DNA from: Pseudoalteromonas caenipelagi
Lineage (GTDB): Bacteria > Pseudomonadota > Gammaproteobacteria > Enterobacterales > Alteromonadaceae
Assembly (NCBI RefSeq): GCF_013140855.1
Contig: NZ_JABBPG010000003.1
Location: 434,001-498,000 of the forward strand
Direction: 5' to 3'
Length of the DNA: 64,000 nucleotides
Shown: piece after piece, positions 34,691 through 42,663 of the stretch
How positions within the stretch are numbered: position 1 is the first letter of the stretch
Layout: each line of letters opens with the position of its first letter
Translations under genes and position numbers: made by a program
Notes under the pieces: model-generated
The model's database searches: none
What the model was told of the DNA's origin: nothing
Seen by the model: the letters and a program-made list of their open reading frames with translations, nothing else

Positions 34691-36136
34691 ATGACCTTAT
34701 CTCACGAGCAAGAATATCAAAACAGCTGGCAAGAGCGCCAAGATTACGCAGAAAACATGCAGCCAATTATTGGCCGTTTATACCGTAACTCAGGAATTGA
34801 AATTGCAGTTTATGGTCGTCCATTAGTAAATACGAGCACGATTGATGTGATTAAAGCACACAAAACCGTTGCTCGCTTCGAAGAGCGTAAATTACGTTTG
34901 CGTGAAAGCTTCCCTTTTTTAGAAGCGATCAGCAAAATGGACCTAGCGCCAGCACGTATTGACCTTGGTAAGCTAGCCTATGGCTATATCTATAAAAACG
35001 CGGGCGAAGGTCGCTCTATTGAAGAATATTTAAACGCAGAGTTAAGCGAACTCCTTAACAAGAGTGGTGAGCAAAAACCGCGTGATGTAGTACTGTATGG
35101 TTTTGGCCGTATCGGTCGTTTATTAGCGCGCTTACTCATTGAACGTGGCGGCTCTCACGCTGATTTACGATTACGTGCCATTGTTGTACGTGGTGGTCGC
35201 GATGGTGACCTAGAAAAACGTGCAAGTTTGCTTCGTCGTGATTCAATTCACGGTCCTTTCAATGGTTCAATTACCGTTGATCACGAAAAGAGCGCTATCA
35301 AAGCAAATGGTAACTACATTCAGGTAATTTACTCTAATTCGCCTGATGAAGTTGATTACACAAAGTACGGTATTGAAAACGCATTGATTGTTGATAACAC
35401 CGGTATCTGGAAAGATGAAGATGGTTTAGGTCTTCATCTTAAATCAACAGGTGCTGCAAAAGTGCTATTAACAGCGCCAGCGAAAGGCGATATTAAAAAC
35501 GTTGTATATGGTGTAAACAACCAAGATATTAACAGCGAAGACAAAATTGTATCAGCGGCAAGCTGTACAACAAACGCTATCACACCTGTGCTAAAAGCAA
35601 TTAACGATAAATTTGGTATTAAGAATGGTCACGTAGAGACTGTTCACTCTTACACTAATGACCAAAACTTAATTGATAACTACCACAAAGCTGAACGTCG
35701 TGGTCGTAGTGCTGCATTAAACATGGTTATTACCTCAACAGGTGCTGCAAAAGCGGTAGCGAAGGCACTACCAGAGCTTGCAGGTAAACTGACAGGTAAT
35801 GCGATACGCGTTCCTACGCCGAACGTGTCAATGGCAATCATTAATCTGAACCTAGAAACAGCCACTGATCGTGAAGAACTGAATGAGTTTTTGCGTGACA
35901 CGTCTCTTTACTCTGATTTACGTGACCAAATCGATTACACAGCATCAACAGAAATCGTATCAACTGACTTAGTTGGTAGCCGTTATGCGGGTGTTGTTGA
36001 TTCTCAAGCAACAATAGTAGATGGCGACCGTGTAGTACTATACGTATGGTACGATAATGAGTTCGGTTACAGCTGCCAAGTTGTGCGTGTAATGCGTGAT
36101 ATGGCAGAGGTATCGTTCCCGAGCCTGCCTCGTTGA
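34691..36136 (+). CDS. gap: Glyceraldehyde-3-phosphate dehydrogenase, N-terminally extended form
   Basis: A 481-residue GAPDH, about 140 residues longer than the usual 335. The first 128 residues are a helical extension of unknown role; the classic enzyme begins at RDVVLYGFGRIGRLLARLL (131-149), the NAD(P)-binding motif. The catalytic Cys292 in SAASCTTNAITP and His319 in ETVHSYTNDQ are intact. It interconverts glyceraldehyde 3-phosphate and 1,3-bisphosphoglycerate. The loop after the first beta-alpha-beta unit reads VVRGG where NAD-specific enzymes usually have Asp, so NADP use is possible. Extended GAPDHs of this type are known in Shewanella and Vibrio relatives. The codon pattern looks highly expressed, and a strong terminator follows. 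Confidence 0.92.
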   Translation: MTLSHEQEYQNSWQERQDYAENMQPIIGRLYRNSGIEIAVYGRPLVNTSTIDVIKAHKTVARFEERKLRLRESFPFLEAISKMDLAPARIDLGKLAYGYIYKNAGEGRSIEEYLNAELSELLNKSGEQKPRDVVLYGFGRIGRLLARLLIERGGSHADLRLRAIVVRGGRDGDLEKRASLLRRDSIHGPFNGSITVDHEKSAIKANGNYIQVIYSNSPDEVDYTKYGIENALIVDNTGIWKDEDGLGLHLKSTGAAKVLLTAPAKGDIKNVVYGVNNQDINSEDKIVSAASCTTNAITPVLKAINDKFGIKNGHVETVHSYTNDQNLIDNYHKAERRGRSAALNMVITSTGAAKAVAKALPELAGKLTGNAIRVPTPNVSMAIINLNLETATDREELNEFLRDTSLYSDLRDQIDYTASTEIVSTDLVGSRYAGVVDSQATIVDGDRVVLYVWYDNEFGYSCQVVRVMRDMAEVSFPSLPR

Positions 36137-36151
36137 TAATGATTTAGTCTC

Positions 36152-36178
36152 AAAAAGCCAGCATTTGCTGGCTTTTTT
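36152..36178 (+). terminator. Intrinsic terminator of the GAPDH gene
   Basis: A near-perfect stem AAAAAGCCAGCA/TGCTGGCTTTTT with a very short loop is followed by a T run, 16 bp after the stop. Confidence 0.92.
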
Positions 36179-36295
36179 AGTTTTTGAACGTTTCAGGCTG
36201 TGATACTCTTTACCCCATTACGTTACAGCTAGCTAACAAGATTAACAGCTAAGTACTCCCAAGCGTTATGCAGGGATGAAACATTAAGGTACATA

Positions 36296-37423
36296 ATGAA
36301 GATCTCCAGTAATTTTGACAGTGGTAATATCAATGTGGTTTCTCTCAATGAGCCTCTTGATATCCAGCTAGAAATTAATAAAGACAACGAGTCTGACTTT
36401 TTTCAGTGGTTTCACTTTCGCCTTGAAAGTACGCCCTTTTTATTGCACAAACTACACATCAATGGGTTAGATAAATCTGCATACCCAGAGGGGTGGGATG
36501 ACTACCATGCCGTTGCCTCATATGACCGCCAAACTTGGTTTAGAGTACCGAGCAGGTTTGAAAATGGTAGTTTAATCATTGATTTTGAACCTGAGTATGC
36601 ACATACCTACTTTGCTTACTTTACGCCATATAGCTATGAGCGCCATTTAGACTTGCTATATTGGGCGCAAAGTCACGATATATGCGAAATCGAAACACTC
36701 GGTGAAACCTTAGATGGGCGTGATATTAGTGTGTTAACGATTGGTGAGCCAAGTGATGATAAAAAACGCATTTGGATCACTGCACGTCAGCACCCGGGTG
36801 AAACCATGGCTGAATGGTTTGTGGAAGGCTTATTGCACAAATTACTTGATGATGAAGACCCTCATGCGGCGGCATTGTTGTCTAAAGCGGTGTTCCATAT
36901 TGTGCCAAATATGAACCCAGATGGTAGTGTGAGAGGTCATTTACGTACTAATGCAGCGGGTGTTAACTTAAATCGTGAATGGCAAACACCGAGTCTTGAA
37001 AAGTCACCTGAGGTTTATCATGTATTGCATAAAATGCGTGAAACGGGCGTTGATATGTACTTAGATATTCACGGTGATGAAGCGCTGCCTTACAACTTTG
37101 TTGCAGGTTCTGAAGGTAACCCAAGCTATGATGAGCGTATAAAAGGGTTAGAAGATGACTTTAAGGCTGCTTTATTAACAATTACGCCTGAGTTTCAAGA
37201 TGAGTTTGGCTATGATAAAGACGCACCGGGAGAAGCTAACCTGACTGTTGCCTCTAACGCAGTTGGCGAAGCGTTTAAAGCACTGGCGTATACCGTAGAA
37301 ATGCCTTTTAAAGATAATGCGAATTTGCCTGATCCATATTATGGTTGGTCAGACAGACGCTCTTATCAGTTTGGACAAGACACACTTGCTGCAATTGCGT
37401 GTGTGGTTGATAAATTAAGATAA
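36296..37423 (+). CDS. M14 zinc carboxypeptidase, cytosolic carboxypeptidase-like
   Basis: A 375-residue M14-type metallocarboxypeptidase with an N-terminal beta-sandwich (about 1-115) as in the cytosolic carboxypeptidase (CCP/AGBL) group. The catalytic domain shows the zinc ligands His166 and Glu169 in ARQHPGETMAEWF and His259 in DIHGDEALP, and the general base Glu335 in YTVEMPFKD. NPDGSVRGHLRTNAAGVNLNREW is also family-typical. There is no signal peptide, so it is cytoplasmic. Eukaryotic CCPs remove glutamates from protein tails; the bacterial substrate is not established. It has its own terminator and stands between GAPDH and the symporter as a single gene. Confidence 0.88.
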   Translation: MKISSNFDSGNINVVSLNEPLDIQLEINKDNESDFFQWFHFRLESTPFLLHKLHINGLDKSAYPEGWDDYHAVASYDRQTWFRVPSRFENGSLIIDFEPEYAHTYFAYFTPYSYERHLDLLYWAQSHDICEIETLGETLDGRDISVLTIGEPSDDKKRIWITARQHPGETMAEWFVEGLLHKLLDDEDPHAAALLSKAVFHIVPNMNPDGSVRGHLRTNAAGVNLNREWQTPSLEKSPEVYHVLHKMRETGVDMYLDIHGDEALPYNFVAGSEGNPSYDERIKGLEDDFKAALLTITPEFQDEFGYDKDAPGEANLTVASNAVGEAFKALAYTVEMPFKDNANLPDPYYGWSDRRSYQFGQDTLAAIACVVDKLR

Positions 37424-37433
37424 TAAACTAAAC

Positions 37434-37463
37434 AAAAAGCAACCTAATACAAGGTTGCTTTTT
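37434..37463 (+). terminator. Intrinsic terminator after the M14 peptidase gene
   Basis: A 12-bp stem AAAAAGCAACCT/AGGTTGCTTTTT with a 6-nt loop lies 10 bp after the stop. The T run forms the 3' arm. Confidence 0.88.
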
Positions 37464-37489
37464 ACGTATAACAACAATGAGGATGAGTC

Positions 37490-39220
37490 GTGGATGCATT
37501 CGGACAGTTTCTAGATTTTCTAGACAGCATTTTAGGGGGTTCCGCTTGGTTCCCGTATGTACTACTCGGGGTTGGGTTATTTTTCACAATTTACCTTAAG
37601 TTCCCTCAAGTAAGATACTTTAAGCATGCCTGTAAAGTCGTGAGCGGTAAGTTTGACAAAAAAGGTTATGAAGGGGATACCACTCATTTCCAAGCGCTAG
37701 CAACTGCGTTATCAGGAACCGTGGGTACAGGTAATATCGGTGGGGTAGCATTAGCTATTTCAATTGGTGGTCCTGCAGCTTTGTTTTGGATGTGGATGAC
37801 AGCGTTTTTTGGTATGACGACTAAGTTTGTCGAAGTTACTCTATCGCACAAATACCGCGTTAAAACCGACGATGGCACGATGGCGGGTGGACCTATGTAC
37901 TATATGGACCGTCGCTTAAATATGAAGTGGTTAGCAATTTTATTTGCCATCGCCACCGTTATTAGTTCTTTTGGTACAGGTAGTTTGCCGCAAATAAATA
38001 ACATTGCGCAAGGTATGGAGGCGACATTTGGCTTCGAACCTTGGCACACAGGTGGCGTACTATCTGTGCTGTTGGCATTGGTCATTTTAGGTGGCATTAA
38101 ACGTATTGCAGCCATCACATCGCGTATCGTGCCTCTCATGGCGGCTGTTTATATCATCGGTGCATTAGGCGTTATCTTATATAACTTCTCAAATATTGGG
38201 CCGTCGTTTGCAGCCGTGTTTACCAATGCAATGTCGGGCTCTGCAGCCGCAGGCGGCTTCCTTGGAGCATCGTTTGCCTATGCATTTAACCGAGGTGTAA
38301 ACCGCGGTTTGTTTTCTAACGAGGCGGGTCAGGGTTCAGCACCTATTGCACACGCGTCGGCAAAAGCAGATGAGCCAGTGTCTGAGGGTATGGTTTCAAT
38401 CCTTGAGCCGTTTATCGATACCATCATCATTTGTACGCTAACAGGTTTAGTTATTTTATCTTCAGGCGTATGGACTGAAAAGTTTGATACGCAGTTTGAG
38501 CGCTCATCAATGACCATCATTCAAGGTCAATACAGCGAAGAGAATGAGCAACAAAGACAAGCCTTATATCAATACCTTAATGGCGGGAAAGAGCATTCGG
38601 TTGAGGTATACAATGGCAACATTGAGGTAGAAAAAGGCAAAGCACTGGTAAATGACTTTACGATTATTCACTCACGCTCAATTGGTGAAGATATTCGTTT
38701 TGGTATTACAGAACGCCACGTTTACACTGGTACTGTTGAAGTTAAAGACGGTAAATTAGTGGACGACAGCATCAGCATCCGAGGTAAATCTTTGGTGCAT
38801 TCAGCTGAGTTAACAACGAAGGCCTTTACACGTGGCTTCTTTGGCGACAGTGGTCAGTATATTGTTTCAATTGGTTTGCTGATGTTTGCATTTTCAACGG
38901 CAATCGCGTGGTCATACTATGGTGACCGAGCCATGATTTACCTACTGGGTAGTCGCTCTGTAATGCCTTATCGCGTTTTCTATGTTGCAGGTTTCTTCTG
39001 GGCCTCTTTCGCTGACACCACCTTGGTATGGAAACTCGCAGCAGTTGCAATCGTCGTTATGACGTTACCAAACTTGTTCGGTATTTTCTTATTACGCAAA
39101 GAAATGAAAGAATCAGTAGATGACTATTGGGAAAAGTTTAATCGTGAACACGGCACTCAGTCGCATAGTACCAAAAAAGATGACGATAAAAGCAGCATGC
39201 GAGTAAACGAATCGAATTGA
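37490..39220 (+). CDS. AGCS-family sodium:amino acid symporter with extra soluble insert
   Basis: A 576-residue alanine/glycine:cation symporter, over 100 residues longer than usual. Family motifs include [19 protein letters not shown] (72-90), [11 protein letters not shown] (133-143) and [20 protein letters not shown] (271-290). Between the helix ending VILSSGVW (about 328) and the helix starting near GDSGQYIVS (about 452) there is a charged stretch of about 115 residues with beta-strand-like segments ([35 protein letters not shown]). It is absent from typical members and probably projects from one membrane face. The start is GTG with GAGGATGAG upstream. The protein should import alanine, glycine or a related amino acid with sodium. 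A terminator follows. Confidence 0.9.
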   Translation: MDAFGQFLDFLDSILGGSAWFPYVLLGVGLFFTIYLKFPQVRYFKHACKVVSGKFDKKGYEGDTTHFQALATALSGTVGTGNIGGVALAISIGGPAALFWMWMTAFFGMTTKFVEVTLSHKYRVKTDDGTMAGGPMYYMDRRLNMKWLAILFAIATVISSFGTGSLPQINNIAQGMEATFGFEPWHTGGVLSVLLALVILGGIKRIAAITSRIVPLMAAVYIIGALGVILYNFSNIGPSFAAVFTNAMSGSAAAGGFLGASFAYAFNRGVNRGLFSNEAGQGSAPIAHASAKADEPVSEGMVSILEPFIDTIIICTLTGLVILSSGVWTEKFDTQFERSSMTIIQGQYSEENEQQRQALYQYLNGGKEHSVEVYNGNIEVEKGKALVNDFTIIHSRSIGEDIRFGITERHVYTGTVEVKDGKLVDDSISIRGKSLVHSAELTTKAFTRGFFGDSGQYIVSIGLLMFAFSTAIAWSYYGDRAMIYLLGSRSVMPYRVFYVAGFFWASFADTTLVWKLAAVAIVVMTLPNLFGIFLLRKEMKESVDDYWEKFNREHGTQSHSTKKDDDKSSMRVNESN

Positions 39221-39252
39221 ACAAAGACATTCGATTAGAAAACAAGTAAAAT

Positions 39253-39276
39253 AGCGCCCTCATTGGGCGCTTTTTT
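39253..39276 (+). terminator. Intrinsic terminator of the symporter gene
   Basis: A 7-bp stem AGCGCCC/GGGCGCT with a TCATT loop is followed by T6, 32 bp after the stop. Confidence 0.9.
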
Positions 39277-39297
39277 GTAGCATTTGGAGAGTTATTA

Positions 39298-39624
39298 ATG
39301 GCAATTGTACAATGTCCCGGTTGTAGCAAATCTATTTCAAACAAAAGTACGGTATGCCCGCATTGCCAGCTGCAGTTAAAAGAAATGACTGCAGAGCAAA
39401 TTGAACGCCTTGCAAATAAGCAGCGTATCAGTAAACAGCAAAAGTTTATGAACCACTCATTTTTAGCGTTGATCTTATTTTTAGGTGGTTTTTTGTATAT
39501 GTATTGGCGTCAACCTGAAGCAGATTCTGTACAAATGATGGCAGCTCAAGGTGCTATCGCTGTCGGTTGTGTGTGGTACTTGGTTAACCGTGTAATTTTG
39601 ATTTACTTGAAAAAGAAAAAGTAG
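39298..39624 (+). CDS. Small zinc-ribbon membrane protein
   Basis: A 108-residue protein starting with a zinc ribbon, two CxxC pairs in VQCPGCSKSISNKSTVCPHC (residues 4-23). A charged linker follows, then two predicted membrane helices (about 52-68 and 79-98) and a lysine-rich tail. The domain order suggests a membrane protein with a cytoplasmic metal-binding head; no specific function is known to me. It starts an apparent three-gene operon with the DUF1315 and DUF349 genes, separated by 2 bp and then overlapping. Confidence 0.8.
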   Translation: MAIVQCPGCSKSISNKSTVCPHCQLQLKEMTAEQIERLANKQRISKQQKFMNHSFLALILFLGGFLYMYWRQPEADSVQMMAAQGAIAVGCVWYLVNRVILIYLKKKK

Positions 39625-39626
39625 CG

Positions 39627-39908
39627 ATGAATATAGATAATTTGGTAAATAGCATTACCCCCGACGTGTTCGAGCGTTTGCAATATGGGGCGTCGACTGG
39701 CAAATGGCCTGATGGTACACCGCTTAGCGAAGCTCAAAAAGCGCAGACTGTGCAATTAGTTATGCTATATCAATCTAAAGTCGCCAAAAGTGACGAACAA
39801 TTTACGATAAATGAGCGTGGCGAAATGGTTCAAAAATCAAAGCGTGAGTTACAACAAGAATTTAAATCTCAAAACGAAATAGCTAGGTTCAGCGAAAATG
39901 ATCTTTAA
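39627..39908 (+). CDS. DUF1315 (YeaC-like) protein
   Basis: A 93-residue cytoplasmic protein of the DUF1315/YeaC family, recognised by length and by the N-terminal pattern ITPDVFERLQYGASTGKWPDGTPLSEAQ. The function is not established. It begins 2 bp after the zinc-ribbon gene, whose lysine-coding A/G-rich end supplies the ribosome site, and its last 11 bases overlap the start of the DUF349 gene, so the three are co-translated. Confidence 0.86.
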   Translation: MNIDNLVNSITPDVFERLQYGASTGKWPDGTPLSEAQKAQTVQLVMLYQSKVAKSDEQFTINERGEMVQKSKRELQQEFKSQNEIARFSENDL

Positions 39909-42582
39909 ACACCTTTTTACCCCGAAATGGAAGCACCCAAAGGCTGCAGTGCGCCTAGCCGCAGTAGATAAACTAGATACTACCGGAAAGGATGCACAGG
40001 TGCTGCACGCATTAGCACTTCAAGACAGCTCGCCAGAAATTCGTAAAAAAGCACTACACAAAGTGAACGACATTGTGTTGTGGTGGCAAGCATATAAGCA
40101 AGATCAAAGCTTAAAAGAATTAGCTGAGCAGCACATAAGCAGTGCGGTATTGAATAAGAATAAAGACTTATCAGACGATATTCGCAGCGAATATATCGAC
40201 AAATACGCATCTACAAAATTGTTGGAAAAGCTTGCTTTTAGCGAAAAAGAAATTCAAACAAGAGTTAAGCTGTTAAAACGCCTAGCGAATGCAAAATTAA
40301 TAGAGCGGGCATTCAAAGAAGGGGCTGAGTCACTGCAAGTCGCTTTATTACCGCTGCTTGAGCAATACCAACTAGACAAAGCTGTACTTAAAAGCGCCCA
40401 AGGCACTGCACTTACAGAAATACAAAATAGACTTGAACAACAGCGTTTAGCCAAAGAAATGCCAAAGCAAGTGCAGCAGCAAACTAAGATGGTGCTGGCA
40501 AAGCTAAATGCACTGAGAGAGAAATCGGATTATCAACTTGTTGATGAACAAGCCAAAGCATTACTGCTGCAGTGGCAAGAAATTGAATTAAAGTGGCTTG
40601 ATGAAGACGAAATAGCGATAGTTGATGATAAGTTTGCCCTTATCAATCAGAAGTTAACGACGCACTTATCAAAACTAAAAAGTGACTTTGATGCGCAACA
40701 AGCCAAAGCGCGGGCGTTACAAGCCAAAGAGCAGGCTATTTCACAATTGAGCGATGCTTTTCACGCGCTTGAACAACAGCTTACAGATGCTATTGAGTCA
40801 CTGGATGAGACTAAGAATCAACAGCTTGAGTTAAAAGTCAGTGAGCTAAAAAATCAACTAGCATGCAGCGAGTTTAGTCAAACTGCTGAGTTAACGTTAC
40901 TTAACAAGCAGATTATTCAGCTTGAACAGCAATTGCGTCAGATCCCTGATTTAGCAAGTGCAAATAAACAAATGCAAGAGTCGCTTGCAGCGCTTGAGCA
41001 AGTTGTGCCGGCCACCGAAGTGGCTCAGTTAGACGATACGCTAGCGCAACAAAAACAAGCCTATGACCAATGTAAAGCAGTATTGCGTCAACTACCCACA
41101 AGTTTACATAAACCCGCGTCTGAGCGTATACATGCGCTAAGTAAACAGTTTAAACAAGCGATGGCCCCGCTTATTGATGAGCAGCAAAGCCAACTTAAAC
41201 AAGCAAGACGCAAAGGAAAAGATGTTCAAAGATTGCTTGACCAAGGTCGTTTTAATGTTGCTTTTGGTGTGTTTAATGGCTTTTTAGAACATTATGAAAA
41301 ACTCACGACAAATAATCAGCAGCAATTAGAAAAGCTATATACGAGTTTAAATGAAGCGTTAACAGAAGTGCGAGACTGGCAAAAATATGCGGCTACTCCT
41401 AAACGTGCGGAGCTATTAGCTCGACTAGATGAAAAGCTTGCTGAGACAGATGTTGATCCTAAGCAACGCGCTAAAGAGGTGAAACTGCTTCGAGTTCGTT
41501 GGAACGAACTAGGTCGTATCGATACTGAAGAAGAAAAAGCACAGGCAGAGCAGTTTGATAAAAAAATTGAACAGTTATTTGCGCCATGTCGAGAATTCTT
41601 TGCAGAGCAAGAGCAACAAAGAGAGCAGGCAAAACAAGCAAGGGTGCAAATTATCGAGCAAATGCAAGCCGTTGCAGAACAAGATGTACAAGCTGATGAC
41701 TTTGATTGGCGTCAACTTGAAACGCAGTTTAATCGATTGTCAAAACAGTGGCGAGCTTCGGGCAGTGTTGATGGCGCTGTATACAAAACGTTGAGCGCAG
41801 ATTATAAGAGGCATTACAACGCAGTGAATGAGCGTTTAAAGTCATATCACAAAGCCAATGCTACGCTAAAACAGCAGTTAGTCAGTCAAGCACAACAACA
41901 ACTTGAGTCGGATGATTTGGCGCAAGCGTGTGAGCAGTTAAAAGAGTTGCAAAAACAATGGCAAACAATTGGGTTTGCTGGCTCAAAGCAAGAGCATACG
42001 TTGTGGCAAAACTTCAGAGCTCATAATGATGCTGTATTTGCAAAACGTAGTGAAGAATTTGAATTACAAAAGCAGCAGAAGTCAGAACAAGAAACAGAGC
42101 AACAGGCACGCTTAGATGCGTTTGCCTCTGTGTTGCACAATGACTTATCTGAGTCGCAACTTGAACAGTTGGCCAATGAGGTGTCACAGTTGCAATTGCT
42201 GCCAAGTATGAAAAAACTACAAGCGGCTTTACTTGATAAAATAGCGCAATTACAGCAAAACCTTGTTATTAAAAAAGACCAGAAAAAATACGATGATCTG
42301 ATTGCTGCACTTGAACAAGAAACTGCGTTACCAAGCTTGTGGTTACAGGGTTCTAAAACAACTAAGTTAAGTGCACATCAGCTACTGTTACGTCTTGAAA
42401 TTATTGCTGATATTGATACGCCAGATGTCGATAAATCACAACGTATGGTTGAGCAAGTAGCGTTATTAGATGCTAAATTACAAGGTGAACAAGTGAGTTT
42501 TGATCAGTGTTTAACTGAGTACTTGAGTGCCTGCAGCAGTCAAATAGATAGCACTCGATTGCTGAGAGTTTTAAAAAGATAA
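39898..42582 (+). CDS. Large DUF349 coiled-coil protein
   Basis: An 894-residue cytoplasmic protein rich in Gln, Glu, Lys and Leu. The first 60 or so residues look like HEAT repeats (KHPKAAVRLAAVDKL, DSSPEIRKKALHKV). The rest is extended helical coiled coil, including several DUF349-like units in the C-terminal half (for example VKLLRVRWNELGRIDTEEEK, FNRLSKQWRASGSVDG and LKELQKQWQTIGFAGSKQEH), each with the Trp-centred pattern typical of the domain. The function of DUF349 proteins is not settled. The gene overlaps DUF1315 by 11 bp, and a bidirectional terminator follows. Confidence 0.87.
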   Translation: MIFKHLFTPKWKHPKAAVRLAAVDKLDTTGKDAQVLHALALQDSSPEIRKKALHKVNDIVLWWQAYKQDQSLKELAEQHISSAVLNKNKDLSDDIRSEYIDKYASTKLLEKLAFSEKEIQTRVKLLKRLANAKLIERAFKEGAESLQVALLPLLEQYQLDKAVLKSAQGTALTEIQNRLEQQRLAKEMPKQVQQQTKMVLAKLNALREKSDYQLVDEQAKALLLQWQEIELKWLDEDEIAIVDDKFALINQKLTTHLSKLKSDFDAQQAKARALQAKEQAISQLSDAFHALEQQLTDAIESLDETKNQQLELKVSELKNQLACSEFSQTAELTLLNKQIIQLEQQLRQIPDLASANKQMQESLAALEQVVPATEVAQLDDTLAQQKQAYDQCKAVLRQLPTSLHKPASERIHALSKQFKQAMAPLIDEQQSQLKQARRKGKDVQRLLDQGRFNVAFGVFNGFLEHYEKLTTNNQQQLEKLYTSLNEALTEVRDWQKYAATPKRAELLARLDEKLAETDVDPKQRAKEVKLLRVRWNELGRIDTEEEKAQAEQFDKKIEQLFAPCREFFAEQEQQREQAKQARVQIIEQMQAVAEQDVQADDFDWRQLETQFNRLSKQWRASGSVDGAVYKTLSADYKRHYNAVNERLKSYHKANATLKQQLVSQAQQQLESDDLAQACEQLKELQKQWQTIGFAGSKQEHTLWQNFRAHNDAVFAKRSEEFELQKQQKSEQETEQQARLDAFASVLHNDLSESQLEQLANEVSQLQLLPSMKKLQAALLDKIAQLQQNLVIKKDQKKYDDLIAALEQETALPSLWLQGSKTTKLSAHQLLLRLEIIADIDTPDVDKSQRMVEQVALLDAKLQGEQVSFDQCLTEYLSACSSQIDSTRLLRVLKR

Positions 42583-42605
42583 ATTACTTCATGTCTTAAC
42601 ACATA

Positions 42606-42636
42606 AAAAAATCCGATGCACTGCATCGGATTTTTT
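42606..42636. terminator. Bidirectional intrinsic terminator
   Basis: Stem ATCCGATGC/GCATCGGAT with a 3-nt loop, flanked by A5 on the left and T5-6 on the right, between the convergent DUF349 and TonB-receptor genes. U tracts are available on both strands. Confidence 0.92.
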
Positions 42637-42663
42637 ATTGGCTTAGATTTATTTCTTCGGATA

